Both the position numbers and the translations under genes were made by a program. Shown one piece after another: positions 3,936 through 5,990 of a stretch of DNA of 5,990 nt (positions are counted from its first letter, which is position 1; every line of letters begins with the position of its first letter). Source of the DNA: an uncultured Lachnospiraceae bacterium (GTDB lineage Bacteria; Bacillota; Clostridia; Lachnospirales; Lachnospiraceae); assembly GCA_910586585.1 (NCBI GenBank), contig CAJUKA010000194.1, positions 1 through 5,990 on the forward strand, written 5' to 3'. The notes under the pieces are model-generated. The model did not search any database. It was not told where the DNA came from and saw only the letters and a list, made by a program, of their open reading frames with translations.

Positions 3936-4046
3936 ATGCCATTAAAGCCAAGAGAAATGGAAAATTTAATCCTTGCAGATGAATATTCAAAAAACAGGAG
4001 TGTGTATTTCAATGTTATCAATGTATCCAGCTTGTTTCTTTTATGA
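3936..4046 (+). pseudogene. hicA: hicA toxin remnant (N-terminus only)
   Basis: ATG 3936 encodes MPLKPREMENLILAD, a match to the first helix of classical HicA toxins (M-P-[LM]-x-P-R-E-M-E-[KN]-L-[IL]). In intact homologues the next residues are G-W, then G-S-H-x-H with the catalytic histidine. Here the frame instead diverges after about codon 15 (DEYSKNRSVYF...) and ends at 4044-4046 inside hicB. The toxin core, catalytic His and final helix are missing. The hicB ribosome binding site (3996-4000) follows immediately, so an internal deletion of roughly 130-150 bp (estimated from usual HicA length) is the simplest explanation. The promoter and the HicB gene have been kept. The fragment cannot be an active nuclease. 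Confidence 0.75.
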
Positions 4047-4440
4047 CAACAATAGTTATTCTGTAATATTCCCAGACCTTAACTGGCTTTCAACACAGGG
4101 AGACACCTTTGAAGAAGCTATGGCAATGGCTGTTGACTGCCTGGCAGGCTATCTTCATACCTGCAAAATGGATGGCGACAGTATTCCCGAACCATCTAAG
4201 CTTTCAGATATAAACCCTGAATCCGTAGCAAAAGAACGCGATCTTGAATCTTCCATGTGTGAAGCTTTTGTGAACATGGTAACTGTAGACGTTGATGCAT
4301 ATGCCAAAGCGCACTTTGAAAAATCTGTCAAAAAAACGCTTACTATTCCAGCGTGGCTCAACAAAGCTGCCTTAGAACAAAATATCAATTTTTCACAGGT
4401 ACTACAGGACGCCTTAAAAGCACAATTACACTTGGGATAG
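4012..4440 (+). CDS. hicB: HicB antitoxin (orphan, with ribbon-helix-helix tail)
   Basis: From ATG 4012 the protein is 142 residues and starts MLSMYPACFFYDNNSYSVIF. The N-terminal HicB domain shows Y-P-A, S-Y-S-V-I-F-P-D-L-N-W, T-Q-G-D-T and EAMAMAVDCLAGYL. After a linker, VTVDVDAYAKAH is followed by a ribbon-helix-helix DNA-binding tail (KKTLTIPAWLNKAALEQNIN, FSQVLQDALKAQL). Both domains are complete and of normal length. AGGAG (3996-4000) precedes ATG 4012 by 11 nt; ATG 4021 is an alternative, whereas the TTG at 3973 lies in hicA remnant sequence. Because the adjacent hicA is deleted, this is an orphan antitoxin. It could still bind its promoter repeats or neutralise HicA toxins of related elements, but it is probably not specific for the HicA at 2643, which has a different partner type. 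Confidence 0.9.
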   Translation: MLSMYPACFFYDNNSYSVIFPDLNWLSTQGDTFEEAMAMAVDCLAGYLHTCKMDGDSIPEPSKLSDINPESVAKERDLESSMCEAFVNMVTVDVDAYAKAHFEKSVKKTLTIPAWLNKAALEQNINFSQVLQDALKAQLHLG

Positions 4441-4511
4441 ATTTTTTCAAAGATATGAAAAGACTGATGTAGACTTCACAGAATAACTTGTGATATGATT
4501 AATATAATCTA

Positions 4512-4527
4512 ATTGCGACATCGCAAT
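4512..4527. promoter_or_regulatory. Short palindrome ATTGCGA-CA-TCGCAAT
   Basis: Seven-base perfect arms flank a CA centre, just downstream of a TATAAT (4503-4508) that has no convincing -35 box. It could be an operator in a promoter for the integrase leader or part of the adjacent hairpin array. Confidence 0.4.
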
Positions 4528-4528
4528 G

Positions 4529-4565
4529 AAAAACCGCCCAGTGCTACCAACACTGAACGGCTTTT
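4529..4565. terminator. Terminator-like hairpin between hicB and int
   Basis: Arms 4529-4543 and 4551-4565 close a 7-nt loop. On the minus strand all 15 positions pair (three as G-U) and are followed by UUUUU, a good intrinsic terminator. On the plus strand the same positions give three A-C type mismatches, leaving a weaker hairpin with a UUUU tail that might still end hicB transcripts. It would insulate the accessory genes from transcripts running leftwards from the attachment end. Confidence 0.65.
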
Positions 4566-4573
4566 AATAGATA

Positions 4574-4619
4574 CCAGAAAATGATACCTACACTGCATAA
4601 ATAGTGTATCATCTTCTGG
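4574..4619 (+). other. Imperfect inverted repeat in the integrase leader
   Basis: CCAGAA (4574-4579) pairs with TTCTGG (4614-4619), and ATGATAC (4581-4587) with GTATCAT (4606-4612), separated by one mismatch; three further pairs are possible after a 4-nt bulge. No gene fits here. It forms the second of three consecutive stem-loops in the region 4529-4650 ahead of the integrase. Confidence 0.55.
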
Positions 4620-4620
4620 G

Positions 4621-4659
4621 CAGCCATGCAAGCGATTTTTCGCTGGCTGTTATTTTTAT
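4621..4659 (+). terminator. Terminator-like hairpin just upstream of the integrase RBS
   Basis: CAGCCA (4621-4626) and GCGA (4632-4635), with a 5-nt bulge between them, pair with TCGC (4640-4643) and TGGCTG (4644-4649) across a TTTT loop. TTATTTTTAT follows. It ends only about 10 nt before the integrase Shine-Dalgarno (4670-4676), so it can act as an attenuator or read-through block for int. Confidence 0.6.
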
Positions 4660-4685
4660 ACACTTTTTTAAGGAGGATTGATACA

Positions 4686-5795
4686 ATGGCAAAGTACAAA
4701 AAGCGCTCTGATGGGCGATATGCAACAACGGTTATGGTAGGATACAAGCCCGACGGAAAACCAAACAATATATTCTTGTCAGCTAAGACGGAAAAAGAGC
4801 TGAGGGAAAAAATATTTGAGCTGAAAATGAAGATTAAGACAGGGGAAGCTATCAAGACATCTGATACATTGCTAAAAGACTATGCTGATAGTTGGTTAGA
4901 TACATACAAAGCATCTGCAAGCATTAACACGAAGGCAATGTACATAAATGTTATCAACTCCCATATAAAACCAGAAATTGGACATCTACCGCTTAACAAA
5001 ATTGTCCGATCTGACATACAGAAATTGATTAACGACCGACAAGAACACCCCCGAACATGTGAGATTATTCGATTGACGCTTGTGCAAATTTTTAACAGTG
5101 CGATTGACGATAAATTGCTACATGAGAATATAGCAAAAAAAGTGACTCTACCTAAACGGCATAAATCAGAAAAGCGCGCCTTGACAGAACTAGAAAAAGA
5201 AGCGATAAAGAAAGCGGATTTTACTATGCAGGAAAAAGCCTTTGTGCTACTGCTCTTTTATTTTGGACTGCGCCGGGGAGAATGTCTCGCTCTTACCAAG
5301 GCAGACATCGATTTAAAGAAAAAGACTCTGACAGTCAATAAAACTGTCGTATTTGATAAAAATACACCTATCGTCAAGGAAGGCGCAAAGTCCGATGCAG
5401 GGAACCGCACACTGCCTATCCCAGAAAGCGCAGAATTGTTTTTGAGGGAATTTTTGCATTCGGTCAATAGTTTTTACCTCTTCAAAGGAAAAAGCACAGA
5501 AACACTATCTAAAACACAGTATGTAAAGATGTGGGAACGGATTATTAAGAAAATGAATGCTGCCGTTACATCTGACAAGGAAAAAGAAATTGGCTCGGAA
5601 CCCATAACTGGATTAACCGCACATATCTTCAGACATAATTACTGCACCATGTTATACTATTCTGATATCAGCCAGAAGAAAGCCGTAGAGTTAATGGGAC
5701 ACTCTGACTTGAAAATGATAATGGAAGTGTATGCACATTTGGACGAGAAAAAGGAAGCTGTGCAAGCGAAAATAAACAAAGCTATTGCGCTATAA
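4686..5795 (+). CDS. int: Tyrosine recombinase / site-specific integrase
   Basis: This 369-residue protein starts MAKYKKRSDGRYATTVMVGY. Residues 1-55 look like the AP2-type arm-binding domain of phage and Tn916-like integrases. Residues 60-157 are the SAM-like core-binding domain (LLKDYADSWLDTYK). Residues 165-360 are the catalytic domain. All catalytic residues are visible: R196 (GLRRGE), K235 (KSDAGNR), H313 and R316 (HIFRH), H339 (MGHSD) and the nucleophile Y349 (EVYAHLD), so it should be active. AAGGAGG at 4670-4676 sets ATG 4686; an upstream frame to 4626 runs through a hairpin and is rejected. It would integrate and excise the element by recombination at the tRNA-Lys 3' end, about 140 bp beyond its stop. 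No excisionase gene is visible upstream. Codon use is slightly less AT-biased than in the flanking small genes. Confidence 0.95.
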   Translation: MAKYKKRSDGRYATTVMVGYKPDGKPNNIFLSAKTEKELREKIFELKMKIKTGEAIKTSDTLLKDYADSWLDTYKASASINTKAMYINVINSHIKPEIGHLPLNKIVRSDIQKLINDRQEHPRTCEIIRLTLVQIFNSAIDDKLLHENIAKKVTLPKRHKSEKRALTELEKEAIKKADFTMQEKAFVLLLFYFGLRRGECLALTKADIDLKKKTLTVNKTVVFDKNTPIVKEGAKSDAGNRTLPIPESAELFLREFLHSVNSFYLFKGKSTETLSKTQYVKMWERIIKKMNAAVTSDKEKEIGSEPITGLTAHIFRHNYCTMLYYSDISQKKAVELMGHSDLKMIMEVYAHLDEKKEAVQAKINKAIAL

Positions 5796-5846
5796 TCCTG
5801 CTATAATTTTGCTATAATATTTTCATCTGCTATAATTTTGCTATAG
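5788..5846. repeat. Five TGCTATA(AT) direct repeats, candidate integrase arm sites
   Basis: The core GCTATA(AT) occurs at 5789, 5800, 5811, 5829 and 5840, giving spacings of 11, 11, 18 and 11 bp. Copies 2-4 read TGCTATAAT, copy 1 has C before it and copy 5 ends in G. Helically phased short direct repeats between int and the attachment end are what an AP2-type arm-binding domain recognises. The first copy overlaps the int stop codon. The copies also contain TATAAT, so an alternative is a set of -10-like hexamers, but no -35 boxes accompany them. Confidence 0.7.
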
Positions 5847-5883
5847 AAATATTACATTATTTCACCCTACTTTTTCTCATAAT

Positions 5884-5927
5884 AAAAACCGCTCAAAACC
5901 TTTATTTTACAAGCTTTTAAGCGATTT
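5884..5927 (-). terminator. Intrinsic terminator downstream of tRNA-Lys
   Basis: On the minus strand, arm 5912-5927 pairs with 5886-5901 (about 15 pairs including two G-U, one mismatch) around a 10-nt loop and is followed by a UUUUU run at 5884-5888. It lies 9 bp from the tRNA 3' end and is oriented to end the tRNA transcript before it enters int. Pairing is weaker for plus-strand int transcripts. Confidence 0.75.
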
Positions 5928-5935
5928 CTAATTAG

Positions 5936-5990
5936 TGAGGCATCGGGGACTCGAACCCCGGACAACTTGATTAAAAGTCAAGTGCTCTAC
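5936..5990 (-). tRNA. tRNA-Lys (anticodon UUU), 5' part outside window
   Basis: Reading the minus strand from the right edge, the D-arm end GTAGAGCA is followed by the anticodon stem-loop CTTGA-CTTTTAA-TCAAG with anticodon TTT, then the variable loop and a T-arm CGGGG-TTCGAGT-CCCCG. The 3' acceptor strand is ATGCCTC (5937-5943) and the discriminator A is at 5936. CCA is not encoded; CTA follows. About 20 nt of the 5' end, including the other acceptor strand, lie beyond the window. The 3' end points towards the integrase, so this tRNA gene is the probable integration target of the element. Confidence 0.95.

Noticed and set aside
4155..4388. Minus-strand 77-residue frame
   Set aside because: Antisense of hicB, without a ribosome binding site.
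4626..4685. Upstream extension of the integrase to 4626
   Set aside because: It would translate the terminator-like hairpin, and it lacks a ribosome binding site; AAGGAGG at 4670-4676 marks ATG 4686.
5788..5846. CRISPR array or tandem promoters in the TGCTATAAT cluster
   Set aside because: Units are only 9 bp with 2-9 bp gaps, far too short for CRISPR, and no -35 hexamers are spaced correctly for promoters.

Overview
The window looks like the integrase-proximal end of a small integrated mobile element (prophage remnant or other integrative element) in a low-GC Firmicute, most likely a Clostridia/Lachnospiraceae-type gut bacterium. The reasons are AT-rich DNA, AGGAGG-type ribosome binding sites, clostridial-style XRE regulators and HicAB proteins, and a tyrosine recombinase ending about 140 bp from the 3' end of a tRNA-Lys(UUU) gene. 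The species call is inference; no structural, conjugation or replication genes are visible.

Left part (1-1230): a minus-strand operon encodes a coiled-coil/Cys-rich mini-protein (209-481), an overlapping 23-residue ORF (157-228) and a protein running off the left edge (<1-138). It faces a plus-strand XRE regulator (606-920) across an intergenic region with a 25-bp perfect palindrome and a TTGACA promoter. A second XRE gene on the minus strand (781-993) converges on the first, and their 3' ends overlap by 140 bp. A 220-bp, about 97% identical second copy of the Cys-rich gene (1008-1227) is cut off at its 5' end and joined directly to a 5'-truncated plus-strand fragment (1228-1482).

Middle (1469-2870): a second divergent switch. 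Two small minus-strand genes (1469-1642, 1651-1812) face a plus-strand operon of an XRE repressor (1992-2399), a DUF1902/HicB-like antitoxin (2424-2642) and a HicA toxin (2643-2837), closed by a strong bidirectional terminator. TGTC-N3-GACA boxes lie between the two promoters.

Right part (2855-4440): two related short helical mini-proteins (2855-2962, 2985-3125) and a multi-pass membrane protein (3382-3732) on the minus strand, then a second hic locus on the plus strand. There hicA is reduced to its first 15 or so codons (from 3936) while hicB (4012-4440) is intact, so HicB appears to be an orphan antitoxin.

Right end (4441-5990): a structured leader with a terminator-like hairpin just before the ribosome binding site, the integrase (4686-5795), a cluster of five TGCTATA(AT) repeats (possible integrase arm sites), a terminator facing out of the tRNA, and the partial tRNA-Lys. 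Overall this is a regulatory and toxin-antitoxin accessory region showing duplication, truncation and deletion. The least familiar parts are the Cys-rich module with its palindromic operator and the overlapping convergent XRE pair.
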